A DNA stretch of 55,385 bases from CAZTAR01 sp043813895 (GTDB lineage Bacteria > Planctomycetota > Phycisphaerae > UBA1845 > UTPLA1), in assembly GCA_043813895.1 (NCBI GenBank), contig JBDRKQ010000106.1, forward strand, positions 1 to 55,385, read 5' to 3'. The translations under genes were made by a program, and so were the position numbers. How positions within the stretch are numbered: position 1 is the first letter of the stretch; every line of letters begins with the position of its first letter. The notes under the pieces were generated by a model. The model did not search any database. It saw nothing but the letters and a program-made list of their open reading frames with translations, and was not told where the DNA came from. Positions 9,946 through 18,528 of this stretch are shown one piece after another.

Positions 9946-11228
9946 CCGCCCGTCAGGTTATTGATCAGGCTGACCATCGGGAGGAACAGCGCGATCACGA
10001 TGAACCCGACGAGCACGCCCAGAAAGATGACCATGATCGGCTCGAGCAGACTGACGAGCCCGGCCACCAGCGACTCCACTTCTTCATCGTAGTTGTCGGC
10101 GACCTTGATCAACATCTTGTCCAGATCGCCGGTTTCTTCGCCAACGTCCACCATGTTGACAACCAGGTTGTCAACGACCTTGGCAGCCTTCAGTGGGGCG
10201 GCGAACGACTCGCCCTCACGAATGGAGTCATGCACTTTGCCCAGCGCGGCGTTGAAGACCTCGTTGCCCGCGGTATCCCGAGTGATCGTAAGGGCCTCCA
10301 GAATCGGAACACCGGCCGCGATGAGCGTGCCCAGGGTTCGTGTGAACCGTGCGACCGCCGTCTTGGCGATGATCGCCCCCAGAATCGGGATCTTCAGCAC
10401 AACCGTGTCAACGATCACACGCGTCGGCTTGAATTTCCGGATCAACTTGAAGGCGATAAACGCGATGACGGGTGAGAACACGAGGACCGCCCAACCGGGG
10501 ACCAGCATCTTCACCTCGTTCCCGTTTGCGTCCTTCGAGGTGCCGATGATGAAGTCCGACAGGCCCAGCAGTATCTTGGTCGGGCCCGGGAGGTCGGCAC
10601 CGAAGTCGAGGAAGATCTGCTTGAACTTTGGCACAACGAAATACATGATGCCCACCACGATCATGCAGGCGAAGCCGATGACGCAGATGGGGTAGATCAT
10701 CGCACCGACGACCTTGCGTTTGAGCTTCTGGGCCTTCTCCATGAAGTCCGCCAGACGTTGGAGGATGATGTCCAAGACACCGCCCGCCTCGCCCGCGGCG
10801 ATCATGTTGCAGTAGAGCCGGTTGAAGACCTTCGGAAAGTGGGACATCGCCTCGGAGAGCGTGGCTCCGCCTTCGACGTCTTCGCCGACGTGCCGGAGTG
10901 TCACGCGCAAGACGCCCGGCTTCTGCTGTTGCTCCAGAATGCGCAGTGACCGCAGAATGGGAAGACCGGCATCCATCAGCGTCGAGAGCTGGCGCGTGAA
11001 CTGCGTCAGTAGCTTCGTGGAGACGCCGCCGAAGCCGCCGCTTTTTCGTTTCTTCGCGGGGGTGGCGGCGGTCGCCTGCTTCTTGGCGCCGCCCTTCTGG
11101 CGGACCTTGGTCGGGAAGTACCCGAGAGTGCGTATCTTCGCGATCGCATCTTCGGAGTTCGGGGCTTCGACCTCGTCCTTGACCTCCTGCCCCGCGGCGT
11201 TCATCGCTTCGTACTGGAACGTGGGCAT
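9942..11228 (-). CDS. gspF: GspF/PilC inner-membrane platform protein
   Basis: Polytopic inner-membrane platform on which pseudopilin assembly is thought to be organised by the GspE ATPase. Begins MPTFQYEAMNAAGQEVKDEVEA, the standard GspF/PilC opening, followed by a Lys/Ala-rich linker and two T2SSF domains; the first contains TRQLSTLMDAGLPILRSL and the second TRTLGTLIAAGVPILEAL. Three membrane segments are visible, the last near the C-terminus before LPMVSLINNLTGG. The start at 11228 (GGAG 9 bases upstream) gives 428 residues, normal for the family; the open frame extends 74 codons further upstream but that part is unlike GspF. First gene of the operon; no gspE or gspD is adjacent. Confidence 0.95.
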   Translation of the reverse strand: MPTFQYEAMNAAGQEVKDEVEAPNSEDAIAKIRTLGYFPTKVRQKGGAKKQATAATPAKKRKSGGFGGVSTKLLTQFTRQLSTLMDAGLPILRSLRILEQQQKPGVLRVTLRHVGEDVEGGATLSEAMSHFPKVFNRLYCNMIAAGEAGGVLDIILQRLADFMEKAQKLKRKVVGAMIYPICVIGFACMIVVGIMYFVVPKFKQIFLDFGADLPGPTKILLGLSDFIIGTSKDANGNEVKMLVPGWAVLVFSPVIAFIAFKLIRKFKPTRVIVDTVVLKIPILGAIIAKTAVARFTRTLGTLIAAGVPILEALTITRDTAGNEVFNAALGKVHDSIREGESFAAPLKAAKVVDNLVVNMVDVGEETGDLDKMLIKVADNYDEEVESLVAGLVSLLEPIMVIFLGVLVGFIVIALFLPMVSLINNLTGG

Positions 11229-11520
11229 TGCTTCAGGCTCCGATTCGTATTTATTTCTGGGCAAGCGAGGAGGAGCCGACGCTACCTCGTCCCGCTTGCA
11301 TTGCGCCTCGATCCTCGCACAGCCCTCCCTAAGTGGAGGATGGATGTGCGGCCGCGACCCAAGTGGCGGATTCGGCGGCACCCGATTATTCGCGATGCCA
11401 AGGTGTCTGGCCAGGCTCTTCGCGCCAGACCTCTCTGCAATCGTTATCACCGGACGGCATGTAACACTATGGCATATAAGGCGTTACGGCAAGTCGTGGC
11501 GAGGCGTACCAAGATGCGGC

Positions 11521-11626
11521 GTAGCTTCCGAGCCCCGTGTCGGACGTCGACCAGCGTCATGTTCCAAGGTGCCGACGTTGAACATCCGCTATCTGTAACG
11601 ACGGACCGGGGCGTCGGCGGCCTCGG
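11521..11626. repeat. Degenerate copy of the inverted-repeat element also at 17196-17268
   Basis: Starts GTAGCTTCCGAGCCCCGTGT and continues into CGGACGTCGA, the same left end as the element at 17196. The right end (about 11606-11626, GGGGCGTCGGCGGCC) is a poorer match to the inverted copy. Boundaries are approximate because the middle is different and longer than in the other copy. Confidence 0.5.
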
Positions 11627-11748
11627 AGCGGTTGAGAGGCTCTGGGTCGTGGCGGTTGACCCTTTGCTGCGGAGTTATCGGACTGTATCCCCTGTGCTCC
11701 GTCATCCGCCATCTGGCGTACCGTCCCGGTGGGTGTCGCAAGAAAGAC

Positions 11749-11839
11749 GAGCCGCGGACTTCAGTCCGCGCGGCCTTTCGCTCGCGCGTAGGGACCCAAA
11801 TGTCCAGGGGATGCCGCGCGGGGCTGAAGCCCGCGGCTC
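11749..11839. repeat. MITE-like element, copy A (91 bp, 16-bp terminal inverted repeats)
   Basis: The left end 11749-11764 (GAGCCGCGGACTTCAG) is the reverse complement of the right end 11824-11839 (CTGAAGCCCGCGGCTC) with one mismatch. The inner 59 bases differ from those of copy B at 45473-45559, while the ends are nearly identical, and copy B is inverted relative to this one. No coding frame is present. This fits a non-autonomous element or a REP-type palindrome pair. Confidence 0.65.
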
Positions 11840-12012
11840 TTCGGCCTGAGCTCGATCCGCGGCTATCGGTCTTTGAGAGGGATCTAGCGCTGTCATATCC
11901 AGCCGCTATGCCTTGTCCTTAGACTGCGGTTGGTATCTTGAGTATACTCCAGGACAGTGTACTCCATTCGCCGCACTCGGTGAGTCCTCTCGCTTGTGTG
12001 TTGAGAGTCCGC

Positions 12013-12900
12013 ATGTCAACGAACACGCAGTCGTCGCGCGTATTTCTGATCGGCAACGCCGGCAAGTCGGGCGTTGCAGAGACGTTCACCAAGCTCTCCG
12101 ATTGGCTGGATGCCCGCGGGATGCTCGCCGGCTCTGACCTGTCGGGGCATCCGGAGCGCGTCAACGAGATACTGCCAGATCTCGTCATCGTGTTGGGCGG
12201 TGACGGCACCCTGCTGACGGTCGTCCAGGCGTTGCACCATCGGCAGGTCCCGATCGTCGGCGTGAACCTCGGGAAGCTCGGCTACCTGGCCGACTTCACG
12301 GAGGACGAAGTCGAGCGCGATTTCGATCGCATCCTTTCGGATCGCACACTTGTCAGCGAGCGGATGATGCTCGACGTCGCCATCGCGCCGCCCGCCGGCG
12401 AACCGTGGAACGGCATCGCGGTCAACGACTGCGTGATCCGCGTCGGGACGCCCTTCCGAACCGTCGCACTCTCGGTGGAGATCGATAAACACGCGGTCAC
12501 GACCATCGTTGGAGACGGGCTGATCGTCGCGACGCCGACCGGCTCGACGGCGCACAACATGTCCTGCGGCGGACCGATCCTCCAGCCCGACGTCGCCGCC
12601 ATGATACTCACACCGAAGTGTCCTCACTCGCTGAGCCATTGTCCCGTCGTAGTCTGCCCCGACGTGGAAGTGGGCGTCACCGTCGGGGAATCGTCTGATG
12701 GCGCCGCGGTAGTCCTGGACGGCCAGTTGGTGCGGGCGGCGCCCGGCGGGACGCGCGTTTCCGTTCGTCGTTCCCCGGCGACTTTCCAAATCGTTCGCAA
12801 CCCGCGGCGTCAATCCTGGGACACGCTCATCGACAAGCTGAATTGGGGCCAGCCGCTCGGCGGCGGGAATCCGCGCCGGTTTGACGAGCGATGCCAGTGA
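12013..12900 (+). CDS. nadK: NAD kinase
   Basis: Phosphorylates NAD to NADP in the cytoplasm using ATP or polyphosphate. Motifs of the family are present: the nucleotide loop LGGDGTLL (GGDGT at 62-66), GVNLGKLGYLADF (85-94) and the NAD-binding segment VGDGLIVATPTGSTAH (about 167-181) followed by CGGPI. His replaces the usual Tyr directly after GSTA, a mild deviation. The length, 295 residues, is normal. The start ATG at 12013 was chosen because homology begins there; the frame is open 25 codons further upstream. Its 3' end overlaps the next gene's start by 10 bases, so the two are likely co-transcribed. Confidence 0.93.
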   Translation: MSTNTQSSRVFLIGNAGKSGVAETFTKLSDWLDARGMLAGSDLSGHPERVNEILPDLVIVLGGDGTLLTVVQALHHRQVPIVGVNLGKLGYLADFTEDEVERDFDRILSDRTLVSERMMLDVAIAPPAGEPWNGIAVNDCVIRVGTPFRTVALSVEIDKHAVTTIVGDGLIVATPTGSTAHNMSCGGPILQPDVAAMILTPKCPHSLSHCPVVVCPDVEVGVTVGESSDGAAVVLDGQLVRAAPGGTRVSVRRSPATFQIVRNPRRQSWDTLIDKLNWGQPLGGGNPRRFDERCQ

Positions 12901-14645
12901 GTGATGCTCACCCGCACGGGATCGAGCCGAACCTGTCGGCATCGTCGGCCGATATGGGGCTCGTCGGCCACACACCCTCCGAGAAGCGGGCCGTGTATCT
13001 CACACTCCTTCCTTGCTTCGCCCTTACCGTCCTGCTCGGCCTGGCTTCCAACGGCGTGCATCAAGACGACGACCTTGCCCACTTCCTGATGGCCCGGTGG
13101 GCCTGCTGGTTTCCCGAATACCTGCTGCACTTCTGGGGCCGGCCGGGACTGACGCTGCCGCTGGCGGCGGTCACGGTCTTCGACGATCCCGCCTGGAGTT
13201 GGCACGCCGCACGGTTGCTGTCCGCATGTGTGACGGCCATCGCGGCGCTCGCGGCTGCACGACTGGCGATGCGGCTACACGTCCGACCCGCATGGGCAGT
13301 GGTATTGGCCTGCTATCTCCAACCGCTGAACTCACTCCTCGCGGCCACGACGCTGACCGAGAACTTTGCAGCGTGCTACCTGGTACTCGCCGTCGCGTTG
13401 TTGGCCGCGGGCCGGCGCGTGGGCGCGTCCGCAGTCTTCTCAATGACGCTCGTCACGCGCCATGAAATGATCCTGCTCTTACCCCTTTGGTGGCTTGCCC
13501 TGCTCGCGCAACGGACATCACCCGCTCGCGCCGCTACCGCGCTCGCAATCTCCACGTGGGCGCTGGTCACCCACAACGTGTTATTTCGCATCTTCCTCGG
13601 GTCGTGGCCTGTGCAGGCGTTCTTCCAACCGCGCGGCTCCACCGAGTACGCCGCCACGGGCCTGCTGGGGTACGTCCCACATGCGCTAGAGGCAGTGCCG
13701 CCTGTCATAGCCGGCCTTGCGATTCTCGGCGGCATCGTGTTTGTGGGCCGTGGCAGACCTCTGATCCCGGCCCTCGTCGCCTGCTACTTCGCGGGCCACA
13801 CCGCCGCCGTAGCGTTTGGCTTCTTTGCCAGTGGCGGGTTCGGGCGGTTTATGGTCACGGTCGCGCCGCTTGTCGCGATACTGGCGGTTGCGGGCGTGCG
13901 CGAGATGACGGAACCGCAGCCACGGCCGCGTGCTCGTGGTCTTGGCTGGCTTGTGCTTGCGGCGAGCTGGGCGGTGGGGCTTCTGGCCTTTGAAGTCGAG
14001 CGGGGGGCGGGGCGGTTGGCTGTCGAGGACGAGCGGCTCATCTGGCTGATTCGCAGTGTTTCGGCAATCGCAGCCGTACTTGCGGTCGCCTCATGGTATC
14101 TGGTCCGCCGCGTCCGCCCGAGCCGGGTGATGCCCCGTGTGGCTGCGGTCCTGCTGGCGATGACCTGTGTGATCCAATGGGTGTTCCTCGTGCGGCCACT
14201 GAGGGTGCGGAGCGAACAGCGACAGGTGGCCGTCGTCGTCGATTGGCTGATCGAGAACAGTATGGACAGGCAACCGATCTTTGCACCGAATCCCTGGGTG
14301 GCCTACTACCTCGGGTTCGTGGAGTTCCCCAGGGCGCACAAGGGACCCGCGCTGCTCGAGTCCATGCCGGCCGGCACGATCGTGGTCTGGGATCCGATCT
14401 ACAGCCCGAACGACTTTCATCGGTTGCCGCTGTCGGTTCTCACTTCGAGCCGGGAGTACGAGGAGCTGGAACACTTCCAGGGCAGCGGGCGCAGGCCTAT
14501 CGAAGTCGTGTTGTTCAGAAAGAACTCGCCCGCGCTAACGCCACCGGCGCCCGACACGTCCTATCCCATAGACCTGATGTCTCAGGGGAATCCAGCCTAT
14601 GGCATGTACTACGTTTCGACCGGGATACGGCCGGCGCGACCGTAG
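12891..14645 (+). CDS. Polytopic GT-C-like membrane glycosyltransferase (putative)
   Basis: Integral membrane protein of 584 residues with about ten to twelve hydrophobic segments between residues 33 and 440 and a C-terminal soluble domain of about 140 residues. After the first membrane segment comes GVHQDDDLAHFL (Asp59-61), placed like the acidic motif in the first periplasmic loop of GT-C glycosyltransferases (ArnT/PMT/mannosyltransferase type), followed by FWGRPG. These enzymes use polyprenyl-phosphate sugars at the outer face of the inner membrane. Substrate is unknown, and the GT-C assignment rests on topology and this motif alone. The ATG start overlaps the nadK stop region; nothing in the sequence links the two functions. 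Confidence 0.6.
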   Translation: MPVSDAHPHGIEPNLSASSADMGLVGHTPSEKRAVYLTLLPCFALTVLLGLASNGVHQDDDLAHFLMARWACWFPEYLLHFWGRPGLTLPLAAVTVFDDPAWSWHAARLLSACVTAIAALAAARLAMRLHVRPAWAVVLACYLQPLNSLLAATTLTENFAACYLVLAVALLAAGRRVGASAVFSMTLVTRHEMILLLPLWWLALLAQRTSPARAATALAISTWALVTHNVLFRIFLGSWPVQAFFQPRGSTEYAATGLLGYVPHALEAVPPVIAGLAILGGIVFVGRGRPLIPALVACYFAGHTAAVAFGFFASGGFGRFMVTVAPLVAILAVAGVREMTEPQPRPRARGLGWLVLAASWAVGLLAFEVERGAGRLAVEDERLIWLIRSVSAIAAVLAVASWYLVRRVRPSRVMPRVAAVLLAMTCVIQWVFLVRPLRVRSEQRQVAVVVDWLIENSMDRQPIFAPNPWVAYYLGFVEFPRAHKGPALLESMPAGTIVVWDPIYSPNDFHRLPLSVLTSSREYEELEHFQGSGRRPIEVVLFRKNSPALTPPAPDTSYPIDLMSQGNPAYGMYYVSTGIRPARP

Positions 14646-14775
14646 TAGGCCGTTTCAGCACAGCGCAAGGTGGCTCGCGACGACGCTCAAGAGCCCCTGC
14701 AAGAAAACCGGATCGAGACGAACCGGCTCGCGGGGCCGGGGGCGCTTGGCCTGCGGCGGCGCACTATCGAATTCG

Positions 14776-15711
14776 CTAGGACATCCCCGCCAGGAGCAAC
14801 ATGAGTGCCTTCTGCGCGTGCAGGCGATTCTCCGCTTGGTCAAAGATTGCCGAGTTCGGCGTGCGCGTCACGTCGTATTCGATCTCCTCGCCGTAGTGCG
14901 CGGGCAGGCAATGCAGAATGACGCAGTGCGGGTCTGCCTCTGCCAGGACCTGCGAGTTCACCTGGTACGGCATGAAGAATTTGCGGCGGTTTTCGGCGTC
15001 TGATTCCTGCCCCATGCTTGCCCAGACGTCGGTGTAGATCACGTCCGCGCCCTTGATGGACGCCATCAGATCGTTGCTGACGTTGATTGTTGCCCCGGTG
15101 GACTTCGCCCGCGCCTTCGCCTCGGTCACGACTTCCGGCTTCGGCTCGTAACCGGGCGGCGTGACGATCGTCACGTTCATGCCCGTGGCCGCGCCGCCGT
15201 ACATCAAGGAGTGGGCCACGTTGTTTCCGTCGCCGCTGTAGACGAAGTCGAGTCCGGCCAGCCGACCGCGACGCTCCAGGATCGTTTGCAGGTCCGCAAG
15301 AATCTGGCAGGGATGCTCGTGATCCGACAGGCCGTTGATGACAGGCACGGTGGCATACTTCGCCAGATCCTCGACGATGTCATGCCCAAACACACGGGCC
15401 ATGATGATGTCGGCGTACCGTGACAGGACCTGGGCGATGTCTTCCGTCGTTTCACGTTTTCCGAGGCTGATGTCCGCCGGCGCCAGATACACGGCGTGCC
15501 CGCCCATCTGGGTCATCCCAGTCTCGAACGAGAAACGCGTCCGCAGCGACGGCTTCTGAAAGATCATCGCCAGCGTCTTGTGGGCGAATCGGTGGTAATA
15601 GTCTCCCGGCGACCGCTTCACCGCCGTCGCCACATCGAGCACGGCGCGGAGTTCGTCCATGGAGAGATCGAGCATCGAAACCAAACTGCGACCCTTCAAC
15701 GCACTTGTCAT
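14776..15711 (-). CDS. argF: Ornithine carbamoyltransferase
   Basis: Makes citrulline from ornithine and carbamoyl phosphate in arginine synthesis (or the reverse in the arginine deiminase route). Signature residues: carbamoyl-phosphate site SLRTR (55-59), HPCQ (133-136), ornithine-site ASMGQE near 231-236 and HCLPAH (267-272). The usual STRTR is SLRTR here. Length 311 is typical. The start at 15711 has GGGAGG about 8 bases upstream; a GTG three codons earlier lies too close to that site. It ends a minus-strand cluster with a cyclic-DPG-synthetase-like protein (21 bp upstream of this start) and ornithine aminotransferase, so ornithine made by one enzyme may feed the other. Confidence 0.95.
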   Translation of the reverse strand: MTSALKGRSLVSMLDLSMDELRAVLDVATAVKRSPGDYYHRFAHKTLAMIFQKPSLRTRFSFETGMTQMGGHAVYLAPADISLGKRETTEDIAQVLSRYADIIMARVFGHDIVEDLAKYATVPVINGLSDHEHPCQILADLQTILERRGRLAGLDFVYSGDGNNVAHSLMYGGAATGMNVTIVTPPGYEPKPEVVTEAKARAKSTGATINVSNDLMASIKGADVIYTDVWASMGQESDAENRRKFFMPYQVNSQVLAEADPHCVILHCLPAHYGEEIEYDVTRTPNSAIFDQAENRLHAQKALMLLLAGMS

Positions 15712-15732
15712 ACCTCGCACCTCCCACGGTTG

Positions 15733-17067
15733 TCATGCCAGCTTCGGATGGCTTCGCACTGCCTGGGCAACAGCTTCGGAGCCTGCGCCGCCAAGTTCGT
15801 AGCCGATTCGCACCGTCGGCTTGTTCACCTTGATCAGGCTTGCCAGGTCAAACGGCGTACCGATCAGGACGAGATCACAGGGCGTCGCGTTGATCGTCGC
15901 TTCGAGATCGGCGATCTGCTGATCCCCATACCCCATGGCCGGCAGGACGTCCGTCAAGTGGCCGTACTTCGCGAACACGCCCTTGATCGAGCCGGCCGCG
16001 AAGGGGCGCGGATCGACAATCTCGCCGGCGCCGAACTGCTTGGCCGCGACGTGGCCTGCGCCGTAGCGCATCTCGCCGTGCGTGAGCGTCGGCCCGTCCT
16101 CCACGACCAGCACGCGCTTGCCCTTGATGTCGCCGCCGTTCTTGCAGATGATCGCAGAATCCGCACGAACGACCCGAGCCTTCGGGTTCAGCCGCCGGGC
16201 GTTCGCCTCGATGGTCTCGATCCCGGCAGCCTCCGCGGTGTTCACCTTGTTGATCAGGATCAGGTCCGCCAGCCGTAGGTTTGTTTCGCCGGGATAGTAT
16301 GAAACCTCGTGCCCCGCCCGATGCGGGTCCGCCACCGTGATCAACAGGTCCGATCGGTAGAACGACATGTCGTTGTTGCCGCCGTCCCAGAGTATGACGT
16401 CCGCCTCCGACTCGGCCGCCGCGAGGATCTGATGGTAGTCCACGCCCGCGAAAAGCAGATTGCCGTTTCGGATGTGAAGCTCGTACTCCTCGCGCTCTTC
16501 GATTGTGCACTCGTGCCGATCCATATCCGCCAGCTCGCCGAATCGCTGGCACGCCTGCTTCGCAAGATCACCATAGGGCATCGGGTGGCGAATCACGGCG
16601 ATGCGCTTCCCCATCGCCTTCAGGACTTCCGCTACCTTCCGAGTCGTCTGACTCTTGCCGCAGCCCGTCCGCACCGCACAAACCGCGATCACGGGCTTCT
16701 TCGACGTGAGCATCGTCTGGGCGGCGCCGATCAACTGGAAATTCGCTCCCGCCGCGTTCACCCGTGCGCATTGGTGCATGACGTCCATGTACGGGATGTC
16801 GGAGTAGCTGAACACGACCAACTCGGCTTCGTGTTGCGCGATCAGCGACTCCAGTTCTTCCTCGGCGTGGATCGGAATCCCGTCCGGGTAGCCGTTGCCC
16901 GCCAGCGTCGCCGGATAGACCCGCCCCTCGATGTCCGGTATCTGCGTCGCCGTGAAGGCCACGATCCGATAGCGGGCGTCGTTGCGATAACAGCAGTTGA
17001 AGTTGTGGAAGTCGCGCCCGGCGGCCCCCATGATAATCACATTGATCGGTGCTCCTGTTGTTGTCAT
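15733..17067 (-). CDS. Cyclic 2,3-diphosphoglycerate synthetase-like P-loop protein (COG2403 type)
   Basis: 444-residue P-loop protein resembling archaeal cyclic 2,3-diphosphoglycerate synthetase. The N-terminal half (1-125) is Rossmann-like and starts NVIIMGAAGRDFHNFN. It is followed by a P-loop AVRTGCGKSQTTRKV (131-145), WDGGNNDMSFYRSDL, and LILINKVNTAEA, an NKxN-type guanine/adenine-specifying motif. Archaeal enzymes close a phosphoanhydride ring on 2,3-DPG with ATP; the bacterial members have, to my knowledge, no settled reaction. Placement between rocD and argF points to ornithine, carbamoyl phosphate or a related phosphorylated compound. The ATG at 17067 (AGAGGA upstream) is where family similarity begins; the frame is open 55 codons further, through a dispersed repeat. 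Confidence 0.8.
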   Translation of the reverse strand: MTTTGAPINVIIMGAAGRDFHNFNCCYRNDARYRIVAFTATQIPDIEGRVYPATLAGNGYPDGIPIHAEEELESLIAQHEAELVVFSYSDIPYMDVMHQCARVNAAGANFQLIGAAQTMLTSKKPVIAVCAVRTGCGKSQTTRKVAEVLKAMGKRIAVIRHPMPYGDLAKQACQRFGELADMDRHECTIEEREEYELHIRNGNLLFAGVDYHQILAAAESEADVILWDGGNNDMSFYRSDLLITVADPHRAGHEVSYYPGETNLRLADLILINKVNTAEAAGIETIEANARRLNPKARVVRADSAIICKNGGDIKGKRVLVVEDGPTLTHGEMRYGAGHVAAKQFGAGEIVDPRPFAAGSIKGVFAKYGHLTDVLPAMGYGDQQIADLEATINATPCDLVLIGTPFDLASLIKVNKPTVRIGYELGGAGSEAVAQAVRSHPKLA

Positions 17068-17195
17068 GTCCTCTTCTCGAACCTTCTCACTTGCAGGGGC
17101 CGCATGTTCCTTCTCACTGCGACCGTAACGGAGTTCGCGTGCCCCGCCCCCCTTGGCGGTAGCAGACGCGTTGCTAAAGCGTTCTTCGAGCGATC

Positions 17196-17268
17196 GTAGC
17201 GTCCGACCCCCGTGTCGGACGTCGATTACCAACGGTTCTCCTCGGCCGACAGGGGCGTCGGCCGCTAC
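17196..17268. repeat. 73-bp element with about 23-bp imperfect terminal inverted repeats
   Basis: Left end 17196-17218 (GTAGCGTCCGACCCCCGTGT...) and right end 17246-17268 (...GCGTCGGCCGCTAC) are inverted repeats with about four mismatches by eye. A degenerate relative lies at about 11521-11626. It occupies the gap between rocD and the P-loop gene and creates a spurious N-terminal extension of the latter's reading frame. Confidence 0.6.
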
Positions 17269-17286
17269 ACGTGCGCGGAAACCGCT

Positions 17287-18528
17287 CTACTTGATCTTCG
17301 TTGCCGAGAGCAGCGCCGGCGCGATCCGCTCCATTGCCCAGTCGATCTCTTCCTTCTCGATGACCAGAGGCGGCGCGAATCGGATGACGTCTTCGTGGGC
17401 GTCCTTGCAGAGTATGCCTTCCGACATGAACTTCTCGCAGAACCAGCGTGCCTTCGGATACTCCGGCTTGATCTCCACGCCGATGAGAAGACCCCGCCCG
17501 CGTATCTCCTGGACGGCCGGCGCGCCCACGGCCTCCAACTTCAGCCGGAAGTACGCACCTAACTCCTTTGCGCGCTCGGCGAGCCCATCGTTCGCGATCA
17601 TGTCCATCGCCACGCGGGCCACCGCGCACGCCAGCGGATTGCCGCCAAACGTCGAACCATGATCGCCGGGCTTGAAAACGTCCATCACTTCACGCCGTGC
17701 CACGAACGCCGAGATCGGAACGATCCCTCCGCCCAATGCCTTTCCCAGGCACATCGCGTCGGGCTGCGCGTGCGAGCCGTCGTGCTGCCAGGCGAAACGC
17801 TCACCCGTGCGGCACAGCCCGGTCTGAATCTCATCCGCGATGAACAGGATGTTGTGCTTCGTGCAGATCTTCCGCACTTCCTTGAGATACCCGTCCGGCG
17901 GCACGAGGATCCCGCTCTCCGCCTGGATCGGCTCCACGAGGAACGCCACCGTGTTCTTGTTGATGGCCGCCTCCAGGGCCTTGGCATCGCCAAACGGCAC
18001 CAGCGGGAAGCCCGGCGTGTACGGTCCAAAACCCTTGCGATACTGCTCGTCGGTGCTGAAGCTGATCACCGTGACGGTTCGACCGTGGAAGTTGCCCTTC
18101 GCACAGATGATCTCCGCCTTGTTCGGCCCCACACCCTTAACCGTGTGCCCCCACTTGCGGGCCGCCTTGACTGCCGTCTCGACCGCCTCGGCGCCGCTAT
18201 TCATCGGCAGCACGGACTCGAACCCGCTCAGTTCGCAGAGTTCCTTGCAGAACGGGCCGAGCTGGTCGTTGTGAAACGCGCGGGATGTCAACGTGACTTT
18301 GTTCAGTTGCTTCGTCGCCGCCGCGATCAACCGTTCGTGCGAGTAGCCGAAGTTCAATGCGGAGTAGGCGGCCAGCATGTCCAGGTACTTGTTGCCCTCG
18401 ACATCCTTCACCCAGCAACCCTTGCCCGATTCGATGACGACCGGCAGCGGATGGTAGTTGTGCGCTCCGTACTCTTCCGTCACCTTGAGATGCTCATCCG
18501 TTTTCGTTGTTTGTGTTGCAGTTGCCAT
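17287..18528 (-). CDS. rocD: Ornithine aminotransferase
   Basis: Class III PLP-dependent aminotransferase converting ornithine plus 2-oxoglutarate to glutamate-5-semialdehyde and glutamate. It opens with EEYGAHNYHPLPVV, the ornithine aminotransferase N-terminus that carries substrate-binding Tyr/Asn. Other features are MNSGAEAVETAVK for the PLP phosphate, FIADEIQTGL (Asp232 pairs with the PLP ring nitrogen) and LGKALGGG with the Schiff-base Lys263. The length of 413 suits the family. The ATG at 18528 was chosen because the extra 28 codons upstream are not conserved-looking; its ribosome site is weak. First gene of the rocD / P-loop / argF cluster, all reading leftwards; 219 bp with a repeat separate it from the next gene. 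Confidence 0.93.
   Translation of the reverse strand: MATATQTTKTDEHLKVTEEYGAHNYHPLPVVIESGKGCWVKDVEGNKYLDMLAAYSALNFGYSHERLIAAATKQLNKVTLTSRAFHNDQLGPFCKELCELSGFESVLPMNSGAEAVETAVKAARKWGHTVKGVGPNKAEIICAKGNFHGRTVTVISFSTDEQYRKGFGPYTPGFPLVPFGDAKALEAAINKNTVAFLVEPIQAESGILVPPDGYLKEVRKICTKHNILFIADEIQTGLCRTGERFAWQHDGSHAQPDAMCLGKALGGGIVPISAFVARREVMDVFKPGDHGSTFGGNPLACAVARVAMDMIANDGLAERAKELGAYFRLKLEAVGAPAVQEIRGRGLLIGVEIKPEYPKARWFCEKFMSEGILCKDAHEDVIRFAPPLVIEKEEIDWAMERIAPALLSATKIK

Larger units (their letters stand above)
11229..12012. other. Intergenic region between gspF and nadK
   Basis: No convincing gene. It holds two dispersed elements, at about 11521-11626 and at 11749-11839 (listed separately), and the divergent upstream regions of gspF and nadK. 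Near the nadK side a 10-bp palindrome GAGTATACTC (11940-11949) contains TATACT, a good -10 hexamer, but no -35 box at proper spacing was found, so a promoter is only possible. Open frames here are short, mutually overlapping and unlike any family. Confidence 0.6.

Noticed and set aside
8031..10092. Long plus-strand open frames opposite the pseudopilin genes
   Set aside because: They are shadows of the minus-strand genes in high-GC DNA: Arg-rich, without family features, and opposite clear prepilin motifs.
11229..11450. N-terminal extension of GspF by 74 codons
   Set aside because: The extension has no similarity to GspF openings, whereas MPTFQYEA at 11228 is the classic start with a good ribosome site.
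17068..17232. N-terminal extension of the P-loop protein by 55 codons
   Set aside because: The extension includes a dispersed repeat and does not resemble the family; the ATG at 17067 has AGAGGA upstream.
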